Assembly: GCF_000805385.1 (NCBI RefSeq)
Contig: NZ_JTJW01000008.1
Coordinates: 839,482-903,481, forward strand
Reading direction: 5' to 3'
Length of the DNA: 64,000 nt
Origin: Mycolicibacterium setense
GTDB lineage: Bacteria > Actinomycetota > Actinomycetes > Mycobacteriales > Mycobacteriaceae
The notes beneath the pieces were generated by a model. That model did no database searches. It saw nothing but the letters and a program-made list of their open reading frames with translations, and was not told where the DNA came from. Position numbers and translations under genes: made by a program. Each line of letters starts with the position of its first letter. Within the stretch, counting starts at the first letter, position 1. Shown piece by piece: positions 34,152-42,094 of this stretch.

Positions 34152-34817
34152 TCATGCGCTCAGACGCGGCTGGGCGGAACGCTTCTTCGAATCCCGTGAC
34201 TTGCGTTCCGGACCCGACAGCACGTAGGCGGCGATGATCCCGGCGATGGCGCCACTCAGGTGGCCCTGCCAGGACACCCCCGCATTACCGGGGAGCACAC
34301 CGAACAGAACACCGCCGTAGACGAACAGCACGACGACGCCGACGACGATCTCCCACACGTTGCGGGTGAAGAATCCGAACACGATCAGGAATGCGAGCCA
34401 ACCGAATATCAGGCCGGACGCGCCGATGTGGGTGCTCGTGCACTGCACCGTCACGTAGGGACAGTGCAGGCCGATGTTGCCGATCAGCCAGGTGCCGAAG
34501 CCGCCGAGTATCCAGATGATGGCGGTCGCCGCGATGAAGCGGCCCATGCCGGCCAGCGTCATCAGAAAGCCGAGCACCAGCGCCGGCACGGTGTTGGCGA
34601 TCAGGTGCGGCCAGCCGCCGTGCAGCAGGGGCGCCCACAGGATGCCCCACAGCCCATCGGTCTGCAGAGGCCGGATGCCGTCCTGGTCCAGCCGATGGCC
34701 CATGGCGGTGTCGACGATCTCGATGCCGTACAGCAGCGCGACGAAGCTGACGATCGTCAGACCGCCGACCAGCCATGCGGGTCGTTTCTTCGGCGCGGTC
34801 GACGGGAGGTTGGTCAT
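34152..34817 (-). CDS. Rhomboid-family intramembrane serine protease
   Basis: A 221-residue polytopic membrane protein. The catalytic Ser is in HIGASGLIFG near residue 132-141 (G-A-S-G), the partner His in WQGHLSGAIAG near the C-terminus, and LLHGGWPHLIANTVPAL near residue 70 is the L1-helix 2 segment with conserved His/Asn. Two Cys in LHCPYVTVQC may form a disulfide before the active-site helix. Start ATG 34817 has a GGGCAGG upstream; longer frames overlap cysM. Homolog of Rv1337. Confidence 0.92.
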   Translation of the reverse strand: MTNLPSTAPKKRPAWLVGGLTIVSFVALLYGIEIVDTAMGHRLDQDGIRPLQTDGLWGILWAPLLHGGWPHLIANTVPALVLGFLMTLAGMGRFIAATAIIWILGGFGTWLIGNIGLHCPYVTVQCTSTHIGASGLIFGWLAFLIVFGFFTRNVWEIVVGVVVLFVYGGVLFGVLPGNAGVSWQGHLSGAIAGIIAAYVLSGPERKSRDSKKRSAQPRLSA

Positions 34818-34827
34818 GCCTGCCCAC

Positions 34828-35799
34828 TCACGCCCATAGCTGCCCTTCCAACGCATCCTCTGCGTCGTCAAGGCTACCGGCGTAGGCACCGGTGGACAGA
34901 TACTTCCACCCGGCGTCGGCGACCACGAACGCGATGTCGGCGCGCTCGCCCGCCTTGATCGCCTTGGTGGCCATGCCCAGCGCCGCGTGCAGCACCGCGC
35001 CGGTGGAGATGCCGGCGAAGATGCCTTCGCGGGTCACCAGGTCGCGAGTGCGTTTGACGGCGTCGTAGGAGCCCACCGAGAACCGGGTGGTCAGCACCTC
35101 GGGGTCGTATAACTCGGGGATGAACCCTTCGTCGATGTTGCGCAGTGCGTACACGCCCTCGCCGTAGCGCGGTTCGGCGGCAACTATCTGCGCGCCGGGT
35201 ACCTGCTCACGCAGGAAGCGGCCGGTACCCATCAGGGTGCCGGTGGTGCCGAGCCCGGCGACGAAGTGGGTGATCTCCGGGAGGTCGGCGAGCAACTCCG
35301 GGCCGGTGCCGTAGTAATGCGCATCGCTGTTGGCCGGGTTGCCGTACTGATACAGCATCACCCACGAAGGATTCTCTGCCGCAAGCTCTTTCGCGGTCGC
35401 CACCGCAGTATTGGAACCGCCCTCGGCCGGGCTGAAAATGATTCTCGCGCCGTACAATTCGAGGAGCTGGCGCCGCTCGATCGAGGTGTTCTCGGGCATC
35501 ACACAGATCATGTTGTAGCCCTTGAGCATTGCGGCCATCGCCAGCGAGATCCCCGTGTTGCCGCTGGTGGGCTCCAGGATCGTGGCGCCCGGGCTCAGCA
35601 ACCCGTCGCGCTCGGCCTGCTCGATCATGCGCAGGGCGGGCCGGTCCTTGATCGAGCCTGTCGGGTTGCGGTCCTCGAGCTTGGCCCACAGCCTCACGTG
35701 CGGGCCGTCCGGACCGTCCTCCCACCGGGGTGACAGGTGCTGCAGTCCGACCAACGGGGTGTTGCCGAGGGCCTGCAGCAGCGAGTCGTATCTGGTCAT
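34828..35799 (-). CDS. cysM: O-phosphoserine sulfhydrylase CysM
   Basis: A 323-residue PLP enzyme that makes cysteine from O-phosphoserine using the thiocarboxylate of CysO as sulfur donor. NPTGSIKDRPALRMIEQA places the PLP lysine at residue 51, and EPTSGNTGISLAMAAML near residue 80 binds the substrate. The C-terminus LEGQLWA matches the lid seen in the M. tuberculosis enzyme. It is followed by the rhomboid gene and preceded by cysO at 3 bases, the standard mec-cysO-cysM order. Confidence 0.97.
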   Translation of the reverse strand: MTRYDSLLQALGNTPLVGLQHLSPRWEDGPDGPHVRLWAKLEDRNPTGSIKDRPALRMIEQAERDGLLSPGATILEPTSGNTGISLAMAAMLKGYNMICVMPENTSIERRQLLELYGARIIFSPAEGGSNTAVATAKELAAENPSWVMLYQYGNPANSDAHYYGTGPELLADLPEITHFVAGLGTTGTLMGTGRFLREQVPGAQIVAAEPRYGEGVYALRNIDEGFIPELYDPEVLTTRFSVGSYDAVKRTRDLVTREGIFAGISTGAVLHAALGMATKAIKAGERADIAFVVADAGWKYLSTGAYAGSLDDAEDALEGQLWA

Positions 35800-35802
35800 C
35801 GA

Positions 35803-36075
35803 CTAGCCGCCTGCGACAGCGGGCAGGATGGTCACCGAGTCGCCGTCGGCGATCGTGGTGTCCAGCCCGCCGGAGAACCGCACGTCCTCGTCGTTGACGT
35901 AGATGTTGACGAAGCGGTGCAGCTTGCCGTTATCCACCAGCCGGTCGGAGATGCCGGAGTAGCTGGCCTCGAGGTCGGCGATCACCGCCTGCAGGGTGTC
36001 GCCGGAGGCGCTGACGCGCTTCTGCCCGTCGGTGTGCGGACGCAGGATGGTCGGGATCGAAACGGTGACTGCCAT
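35803..36075 (-). CDS. cysO: Sulfur-carrier protein CysO
   Basis: A 90-residue ubiquitin-like protein. It ends in ILPAVAGG, the C-terminal Gly-Gly that is converted to a thiocarboxylate and then carries cysteine. TILRPHTDGQKRVSASGDTL near the N-terminus and GDSVTILPA near the C-terminus are typical of the family. It lies between mec and cysM with short gaps. Confidence 0.97.
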   Translation of the reverse strand: MAVTVSIPTILRPHTDGQKRVSASGDTLQAVIADLEASYSGISDRLVDNGKLHRFVNIYVNDEDVRFSGGLDTTIADGDSVTILPAVAGG

Positions 36076-36084
36076 GAGGGCTCC

Positions 36085-36501
36085 TTAGTTGTACTGCTCG
36101 ACGATGGTGACGGGTTCCTCGGTGACGACGCCGTCGATGATCCGGTAGCTGCGTAGCTCGTGCTCGTCAGGGTCTCGGGTGGAAACCAACACATAATGCG
36201 CATCAGGCTCGGAGGCGTAGGAGATGTCGGTGCGGCTCGGGTAGGCCTCGGTCGCGGTGTGTGAGTGATAGATGACCACGGGCACCTCGTCGGAGTCGTC
36301 CATCGCGCGCCACACCTTGAGCTGCTCACCCGAATCGAAGCGGTAGAACGTCGGGGAACGCTCGGCGTTGACCATCGCGATGAACCGCTCCGGCCGATCG
36401 GAGCCCTCCGGCCCGGCGATCACTCCACACGCCTCGTCGGGGTGGTCGGCGCGGGCATGCGCCACCATCGACTCGACGAGATCCCGGCGGATCACCAGCA
36501 C
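36085..36501 (-). CDS. mec: JAMM metallopeptidase Mec (CysO-cysteine peptidase)
   Basis: A 138-residue zinc peptidase that releases cysteine from the CysO-cysteine adduct. The JAMM/MPN+ site is visible as the Glu in HPDEACGVIAG near residue 22 and VIYHSHTATEAYPSRTDI near residue 76-93 (H-x-H-x7-S-x2-D). CysO, CysM and Mec work as one cysteine pathway used under oxidative stress. It starts at ATG 36501, downstream of a hairpin at 36533 that separates it from the DmpA-family gene, so the operon may have its own promoter here. Confidence 0.96.
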   Translation of the reverse strand: MLVIRRDLVESMVAHARADHPDEACGVIAGPEGSDRPERFIAMVNAERSPTFYRFDSGEQLKVWRAMDDSDEVPVVIYHSHTATEAYPSRTDISYASEPDAHYVLVSTRDPDEHELRSYRIIDGVVTEEPVTIVEQYN

Positions 36502-36532
36502 GTCATCACTCCTTCATTCGCTGTCCCCACCG

Positions 36533-36589
36533 CGAAACTGTATTCCGGCCGGAAAATGTCGAGTCGACCCCTGCTGGAATACAGTTTCG
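36533..36589 (-). terminator. Hairpin between DmpA-family gene and mec
   Basis: CGAAACTGTATTCC (36533-36546) pairs perfectly with 36576-36589, 14 bp, around a 29-base loop. It is read at the end of the DmpA-family gene. No T-tract follows, so it may be a weak or Rho-aided terminator, or an mRNA stability element. Confidence 0.6.
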
Positions 36590-36602
36590 GCGGAGAGCCG
36601 AC

Positions 36603-37631
36603 TCAACCGAACGCTCCCGGCAACATGTCACGGTAGGTCGGTATTCCGGCCACCGGCTCGGCGGCCAGCAACCCGACCATGACGGCGCGGGCCAGCACGT
36701 CGGCAGCAGCCGCCCCGACCCGGGTGAGCAGCGCGGTCTCCGGCGACATCGCCACGGGCGTCTTCTCGTCCGGTTCGACCTGCACCGCGCCGGTCGCCAG
36801 CGCAAACACCGTATCGCCATCCAGCGGGGTGTGACACGGCGAGATGGTCCGGGCCAATCCGTCATGCGCGGCGACGGCCATCCGCCGGCAGCCGGCCGGA
36901 CTCAGGGCCGCATCGGTGGCGACCACCGCGATGGTGGTGTTGAGCGGACCGACTTCCCGGTGCAGATCGGCGTAGCCGGCGAGCTGGTCGGCCGGCGGGG
37001 CGGTCAGCCCGAATTGCGCCGCCAACTGAGTCATCCAAGGAAGGCCGGTGGCCGGATCCACCACGTCACCGGCGGCGTTGAGCACGACCAGGGCGCCCAC
37101 TGTCACCCCGCAGTCCAGCGTGACCGAGGCGGTGCCGACACCGCCTTTGAGCACACCGGCCCGCGCACCCACTCCGCCGCCGACGGTGCCCAGGGCGAAC
37201 TCGGTTGAGGCCACAGCGGCGGCTGTATAGCCGAACTCCGCCGTCGGCCGGTTGGCCCAGCCGCCCACAGGCAGGTCGAAGATCACCGCAGCCGGCACGA
37301 TCGGCACGACGCCACCGTCCATCGCAACCCCTCGGCCCTGCTCCTCCAGCCAGGTCATCACGCCGTCTGCGGCGGCCAGCCCGTAGGCACTCCCGCCGGT
37401 GAGCACCACGGCGTCGACGTGGCGCACGGTGTTGATCGGGTCGAGCAGGTCGGTCTCGCGGGTACCGGGGGCGCCACCGCGCCCGTCGACCGCGCCGACA
37501 GTGCCCGGCGGTGCGAGCACGACGGTCGATCCCGAGGCCCATCCCGACCCGAGCGACGCATCCGGGTCGATGCGGTGATGGTGGCCGACGAGGATGCCGT
37601 CGACGTCGGTGATCGAACCCGTCAGGCTCAT
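36603..37631 (-). CDS. P1/DmpA-family aminopeptidase (Rv1333 homolog)
   Basis: A 342-residue Ntn-hydrolase-fold peptidase. SITDVDGILVGHHHRID at the N-terminus, VVLTGGSAYGLAAADGVMTWL near residue 85 and GVGARAGVLKGGVGTASVTL near residue 180-199 are DmpA-family segments; the last contains the site where these proteins cleave themselves to expose the N-terminal nucleophile. The exact nucleophile (a Thr or Ser in GTAS) is inferred. ATG 37631 has GAGGTAGCG upstream and follows the DUF2017 stop by 2 bases. Confidence 0.9.
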   Translation of the reverse strand: MSLTGSITDVDGILVGHHHRIDPDASLGSGWASGSTVVLAPPGTVGAVDGRGGAPGTRETDLLDPINTVRHVDAVVLTGGSAYGLAAADGVMTWLEEQGRGVAMDGGVVPIVPAAVIFDLPVGGWANRPTAEFGYTAAAVASTEFALGTVGGGVGARAGVLKGGVGTASVTLDCGVTVGALVVLNAAGDVVDPATGLPWMTQLAAQFGLTAPPADQLAGYADLHREVGPLNTTIAVVATDAALSPAGCRRMAVAAHDGLARTISPCHTPLDGDTVFALATGAVQVEPDEKTPVAMSPETALLTRVGAAAADVLARAVMVGLLAAEPVAGIPTYRDMLPGAFG

Positions 37632-37633
37632 CG

Positions 37634-38212
37634 CTACCTCCCCATAAGGCCCAGGACGAGGTACTCCTGCAGCACCGTCAGCCACTGGTAGACGTCGAGG
37701 TGCCCGGCCATCGGATGCTCGGCAGGCAACTGATCGGGCGGCTGCGCGCCGATGTCGAGCATGGTGCCCAACGCCAGCCGGATGTCGTTGACGGCAGCCG
37801 CCCACGCTTCCGCATCGCCCTCGGTCAGCTCGAACCTGCCGCCGCCATCCGGAATGGTGTCCAACAAACGTTGGGCTGCTTCGCGTTTGGCATCGATGAT
37901 GGCCGGCTCATGCAGACCCCGCAGCGCACTGTTGAGGCTCTCGGCGGTGCCCGAGCCGGCCGGATGCTCGGTCTGCGGCCGATAGAAATCGGGGAGCAGA
38001 CGCTTCATGGTCGCATCCTCGGGCGGCTGCGGATTGCCGGTCTTCATACCGGTGATCATCTCGAGTTCGTCTGTGGGCCCGGATGATCCGCGTTCGTCGA
38101 GCATGCCGAGCATCGAGGCGCCCAGGCTCGACAACAACGCGGCCTCGTGGGCCTCCAACGCCGAGCGCAACCGCAGACCGTTCACGGTCTCGACCCGTTT
38201 CCATTTGCGCAC
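37634..38212 (-). CDS. DUF2017 protein (Rv1332 homolog)
   Basis: A 192-residue soluble, mostly helical protein. It begins MRKWKRVETVNGLRLRSALE, and the middle has LLPDFYRP near residue 70. It ends with YQWLTVLQEYLVLGLMGR. The family is restricted to actinobacteria and consistently sits directly downstream of clpS, here 6 bases away, which suggests a link to ClpS-ClpCP proteolysis. No catalytic motif is visible. Confidence 0.9.
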   Translation of the reverse strand: MRKWKRVETVNGLRLRSALEAHEAALLSSLGASMLGMLDERGSSGPTDELEMITGMKTGNPQPPEDATMKRLLPDFYRPQTEHPAGSGTAESLNSALRGLHEPAIIDAKREAAQRLLDTIPDGGGRFELTEGDAEAWAAAVNDIRLALGTMLDIGAQPPDQLPAEHPMAGHLDVYQWLTVLQEYLVLGLMGR

Positions 38213-38218
38213 AGTCGA

Positions 38219-38533
38219 TCAGCGGTCCTGTTGCAGGGTCGCCCACAGGCCTGCGGCGTGCAGTTTCGACACGTCGGCTTCCATCGACTCGCGGCTGCCT
38301 GCCGACACCACGGCCTTCCCCTCGTTGTGCACCTGCAGCATGAGTTTGGTGGCGTGCGGCTCGCTGTATCCGAACAATTTCTGGAACACGTAGGTGACAT
38401 AGGTCATCAGGTTGACCGGATCGTCCCAGACGATGGTCACCCACGGGCTTTCGGTGGCCGCATCTTCCCGTGGCGCCGCCGTGACGCTGCGCTCCTCGCG
38501 GGTCCCCGGTCGGGCCTTCGCCGGTGTAACCAT
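38219..38533 (-). CDS. clpS: ATP-dependent Clp protease adaptor ClpS
   Basis: A 104-residue adaptor that delivers N-degron substrates to ClpC1P1P2. The core begins VTIVWDDPVNLMTYVTYVF near residue 32, with the Asp-Asp-Pro-Val-Asn motif that lines the N-degron pocket, then HNEGKAVVSAGSRESMEADV near residue 69. The N-terminal 28 residues are a variable tail. It is the first gene of the leftward core operon and is divergent from pncB, 65 bases apart. Homolog of Rv1331. Confidence 0.96.
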   Translation of the reverse strand: MVTPAKARPGTREERSVTAAPREDAATESPWVTIVWDDPVNLMTYVTYVFQKLFGYSEPHATKLMLQVHNEGKAVVSAGSRESMEADVSKLHAAGLWATLQQDR

Positions 38534-38585
38534 GGGCCCACAATACCGGCCGGGGTGCCGCGCTATTGAGGCAGCTGTGAACGGC

Positions 38586-38598
38586 TACGGTTGCTGGT
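38586..38598 (+). promoter_or_regulatory. Leaderless promoter of pncB
   Basis: TACGGT (38586-38591) lies exactly 7 bases upstream of GTG 38599, with no ribosome-binding site in between. This is the standard layout of a mycobacterial leaderless transcript. Confidence 0.6.
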
Positions 38599-39909
38599 GT
38601 GACCGTCGCGTTGCTCACCGACAAGTACGAGCTGACGATGCTCGCCGCCGCGCTGCGCGATGGCACGGCGCACCGCCGGACCACGTTCGAAGTCTTTGCC
38701 CGTCGGCTGCCCGAAGGACGCCGCTACGGCGTCGTCGCCGGCACCGGGCGGTTCGTGGAAGCGTTGGCAGAGTTCACCTTCGCCGACCGTGAACTCGCCG
38801 TGCTCTCGGAGTTCCTCGATTCCGAGACCCTGGATTTCCTGTCGAACTACCGGTTCGGCGGCGACGTCGACGGCTACGCCGAGGGCGATCTCTACTTCCC
38901 CGGTTCACCGGTGATGTCCGTCCACGGCAGCTTCGCCGAATGCGTGGTGCTGGAAACGCTCGTGCTGTCAATCCTCAACCACGACACGGCGATCGCTTCG
39001 GCCGCGGCCCGCATGGCCAGCGCGGCACATGGCCGGCCGATGATCGAGATGGGCTCACGCCGTACCCATGAGCGGGCCGCAGTGGCCGCAGCCCGTGCCG
39101 CCTACCTCGCGGGCTTCGCTGGGTCGTCGAACCTGGCCGCCCAGCAGCGTTACGGGGTGCCCGCGCTGGGCACCGCGGCGCACGCCTACACGCTGCTGCA
39201 CACCACAGAGTCGGGGCCCGACGAGCAGGCGGCGTTTCGCGGCCAGGTGGCCACCCTGGGCGTCGGCACCACCCTGCTGGTGGACACCTATGACATCACC
39301 GCCGGCGTGGTCAACGCGATCGCGGCAGCCGGCCCGCAGCTGGGCGCGGTGCGCATCGACTCGGGCGATCTTGGTGTACTGGCCCGTCAAGTGCGCCAGC
39401 AGCTCGACGAGCTCGGCGCAACCGGTACCCAGATCGTCGTCTCCGGGGATCTCGACGAGTTCGCGATCGCCGCTCTTCGTGCCGAACCCGTCGACAGCTA
39501 CGGGGTGGGTACCTCCGTGGTCACCGGATCCGGGGCACCCACCGCGGGCATGGTTTACAAACTGGTCGAGGTCGACGGGATGCCGGTGGCCAAGCGCAGT
39601 AGCCACAAGGAATCCCACGGCGGACGCAAGGAGGCAGTACGGCTCGCCAAGGCCTCCGGCACGATCGTCGAAGAGGTGGTCCACCCGTACGGTCAGCAGC
39701 CTCCGGAGACGTCGGGGCTCACGGCGCGGCGGCTCACGGTACCGCTCGTGAAGGGCGGTGTCCCCGTCGAAGGACACCACCCCGGCACCGATCTGGCCGC
39801 CGCGCGTGAGCGGGTCGCCGCAGGGCTGCACAGTCTGCCGTGGGACGGCCTGAAGCTGTCCCGTGGCGAGCCGGCCATCCCCACCCGGGTCGTCCCACCC
39901 CAACCATGA
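38599..39909 (+). CDS. pncB: Nicotinate phosphoribosyltransferase
   Basis: A 436-residue enzyme that converts nicotinate and PRPP to nicotinate mononucleotide in NAD salvage. LLTDKYELTMLAAALRDGTA at the N-terminus, FEVFARRLPEGRRYGVVAG, MGSRRTHERAAVAAARAAYLAG near residue 150 with the conserved His, and RIDSGDLGVLARQVR near residue 253 are family hallmarks. GTG 38599 is chosen for the leaderless promoter. It overlaps dinG by ATGA, the same pairing as Rv1330c-Rv1329c. Confidence 0.96.
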   Translation: MTVALLTDKYELTMLAAALRDGTAHRRTTFEVFARRLPEGRRYGVVAGTGRFVEALAEFTFADRELAVLSEFLDSETLDFLSNYRFGGDVDGYAEGDLYFPGSPVMSVHGSFAECVVLETLVLSILNHDTAIASAAARMASAAHGRPMIEMGSRRTHERAAVAAARAAYLAGFAGSSNLAAQQRYGVPALGTAAHAYTLLHTTESGPDEQAAFRGQVATLGVGTTLLVDTYDITAGVVNAIAAAGPQLGAVRIDSGDLGVLARQVRQQLDELGATGTQIVVSGDLDEFAIAALRAEPVDSYGVGTSVVTGSGAPTAGMVYKLVEVDGMPVAKRSSHKESHGGRKEAVRLAKASGTIVEEVVHPYGQQPPETSGLTARRLTVPLVKGGVPVEGHHPGTDLAAARERVAAGLHSLPWDGLKLSRGEPAIPTRVVPPQP

Positions 39910-42005
39910 CGACCAAATCGAAGCCATCCCGTGAGGTGGCCAACGTGGTGACCAACCTCCTCAGCATCGCCGTCAAGGGGCTCGGCGGTACCGGCCGCCC
40001 GGGCCAGGTCGAGATGGCCGAGGCAGTGGCCGCCGCCTTCGAGTCCGGCGAACACCTGGCCGTGCAGGCAGGCACCGGCACCGGCAAATCGCTGGCCTAT
40101 CTGGTGCCGTCGATCGCGCGCGCGTTGCAGACCGAACAGCCCGTGGTCGTGTCGACGGCCACCATTGCCCTGCAGCGCCAGCTCGTCGACCGCGATCTGC
40201 CCCGGCTGGTGAACTCACTGGCCGACGCACTGCCCCGCAAACCCACCTTCGCGCTGCTGAAGGGCCGGGGAAACTATCTGTGCCTGAACAAGATTCACAA
40301 CGGGGCGACGGAGGATCCCACCGCACTTCCCCAGGACCAGCTGTTCTCTCCGATGGCGGTCAGCGCCATGGGCCGCGATGTACAGCGGCTGACCGAGTGG
40401 TCGTCGGACACCGAGACCGGTGATCGCGACGAGCTGGCCCCCGGTGTGCCGGACCGGTCCTGGTCCCAGGTCAGCGTGTCGGCGCGCGAATGCATCGGGG
40501 TGTCGCGCTGCCAGTTCGGCACCGACTGCTTCGCGGAGCGGGCGCGCGAGAAGGCCGCCGCGGCAGATGTGGTCGTCACCAATCACGCACTGCTCGCCAT
40601 CGACGCCCTCTCCGACTTCTCGGTGTTGCCGGAGTACGAGCTGCTGGTGGTCGACGAGGCCCACGAGCTGGCCGACAGGGTCACCGGGGTCGCCACCGCC
40701 GAACTCTCGGCGACGTCCATGGCTGTGGCGCACCGCAGGATGTCGCGGTTGGTGGATGACGAACTCGCACAACGCTTCGAGGCCGCTACCGCAACGTTGT
40801 CCTCGCTGCTGCACGAGCTCGACGCCGGCCGCATCGACATTCTCGACGAGGAGTTGGGCACCTACCTGACCGCACTGCGCGACGCGGCCAACGCGGCCCG
40901 CACAGCGATCGACACCACCCCCAGCGACCCGCAGGCCGCCTCGGCCCGCACCGAGGCCGTCACCGCACTCTCCGATGTGAGTGACACCGCGACCCGCATC
41001 CTGACCTCCTTCGTTCCGCCCATCCCCGACCGCGTCGACGTGGTCTGGGTGGCGCGGGAAGAAAGCGCGAACGCGACCCGGGTGATCCTGCGGGTGGCCC
41101 CGATGTCGGTGTCGGGTCTGTTGCGCACCAGGCTGTTCGCCAACACCACAGCGGTGCTGACCTCGGCCACCCTCACCCTCGGCGGCAACTTCGATGCGAT
41201 GGCGCGCAACTGGGGTCTGGGCGGTTTCGCCGACGCCGGCGGGCCGGCCAAACCGGGTGACGCCGGCGGGCCGGCGAAACCAGGGGACGCCGGCGGGCCG
41301 GCCAAACCGGGTGACGCCGGCGGGCCGGCCAAGCCAGGGTGGCGCGGCCTTGATGTGGGGTCACCATTCGACCACGCAAAATCGGCAATCCTGTACGTGG
41401 CCAAGCATTTACCGCCACCCGGCCGCGACGGCACCGATGCCCGCACGCTGGACGAGATCGAGGGCCTGATCACCGCGGCCGGCGGCCGCACCCTGGGCCT
41501 CTTCTCGTCGATGCGCGCGGCCAAGGCCGCGGCCGAGGTCATGCGCGGGCGCTTGTCCACCCCAGTGCTGTGTCAAGGCGAAGACACCACTTCGGCTTTG
41601 GTGCAACAGTTTTCCGACGATCCCGAGACCTCACTGTTCGGCACCCTCTCACTGTGGCAGGGCGTGGACGTGCCGGGGCCGTCGTTGTCGCTGGTGCTCA
41701 TCGACCGGATTCCGTTCCCCCGCCCCGACGATCCGCTGTTGACCGCACGGCAACGGGCGATCAGCGCCCGCGGCGGCAACGGGTTCATGACGATCGCGGC
41801 CAACCACGCGGCGCTGCTGCTGGCCCAGGGCACCGGCCGGTTGCTCCGGCATACCGACGACCGCGGCGTGATCGCGGTGCTGGACTCCCGGTTGGCGACC
41901 GCCCGCTACGGCGGCTATCTGCGGTCGTCGTTGCCACCGTTCTGGTCAACCACCGACTCCGAGCGGGTGCGCCGGTCGCTGAAACGGCTTCGCGGCGCGG
42001 GCTGA
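39906..42005 (+). CDS. dinG: DinG-type Fe-S DNA helicase
   Basis: A 699-residue XPD-like superfamily 2 helicase. The Walker A motif is QAGTGTGKSLAY near residue 56, and Walker B is VVDEAHEL near residue 248. Four Cys lie between them (YLCLNK, RECIGV, SRCQFG, TDCFAER), consistent with a [4Fe-4S] cluster. The last motif QGTGRLLRHTDDRGVI is near residue 645. Residues 443-478 are four copies of a nine-residue repeat (GDAGGPAKP type), not expected in a helicase core. ATG 39906 overlaps the pncB stop. It unwinds DNA at forks or repair intermediates; the damage link is from the family. Confidence 0.94.
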   Translation: MTTKSKPSREVANVVTNLLSIAVKGLGGTGRPGQVEMAEAVAAAFESGEHLAVQAGTGTGKSLAYLVPSIARALQTEQPVVVSTATIALQRQLVDRDLPRLVNSLADALPRKPTFALLKGRGNYLCLNKIHNGATEDPTALPQDQLFSPMAVSAMGRDVQRLTEWSSDTETGDRDELAPGVPDRSWSQVSVSARECIGVSRCQFGTDCFAERAREKAAAADVVVTNHALLAIDALSDFSVLPEYELLVVDEAHELADRVTGVATAELSATSMAVAHRRMSRLVDDELAQRFEAATATLSSLLHELDAGRIDILDEELGTYLTALRDAANAARTAIDTTPSDPQAASARTEAVTALSDVSDTATRILTSFVPPIPDRVDVVWVAREESANATRVILRVAPMSVSGLLRTRLFANTTAVLTSATLTLGGNFDAMARNWGLGGFADAGGPAKPGDAGGPAKPGDAGGPAKPGDAGGPAKPGWRGLDVGSPFDHAKSAILYVAKHLPPPGRDGTDARTLDEIEGLITAAGGRTLGLFSSMRAAKAAAEVMRGRLSTPVLCQGEDTTSALVQQFSDDPETSLFGTLSLWQGVDVPGPSLSLVLIDRIPFPRPDDPLLTARQRAISARGGNGFMTIAANHAALLLAQGTGRLLRHTDDRGVIAVLDSRLATARYGGYLRSSLPPFWSTTDSERVRRSLKRLRGAG
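41232..41339. repeat. Four 27-bp tandem repeats inside dinG
   Basis: Units start at 41232, 41259, 41286 and 41313, each 27 bp and nearly identical, beginning GACGCCGGCGGGCCGGC. They are in frame and encode four copies of DAGGPAKPG. Substitutions are few (GCC/GCG, AAA/AAG, GGT/GGG), which indicates recent slippage. The block is a likely variable-number locus. Confidence 0.95.
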
Positions 42006-42094
42006 TAACGCACCCTGCACACGCCGAGTTAACTAGTGTGTGCGGCATAACCGCGCGGGCAGTTGGCCGCCAGAGTGCACCGGAAGGCAGCGAA

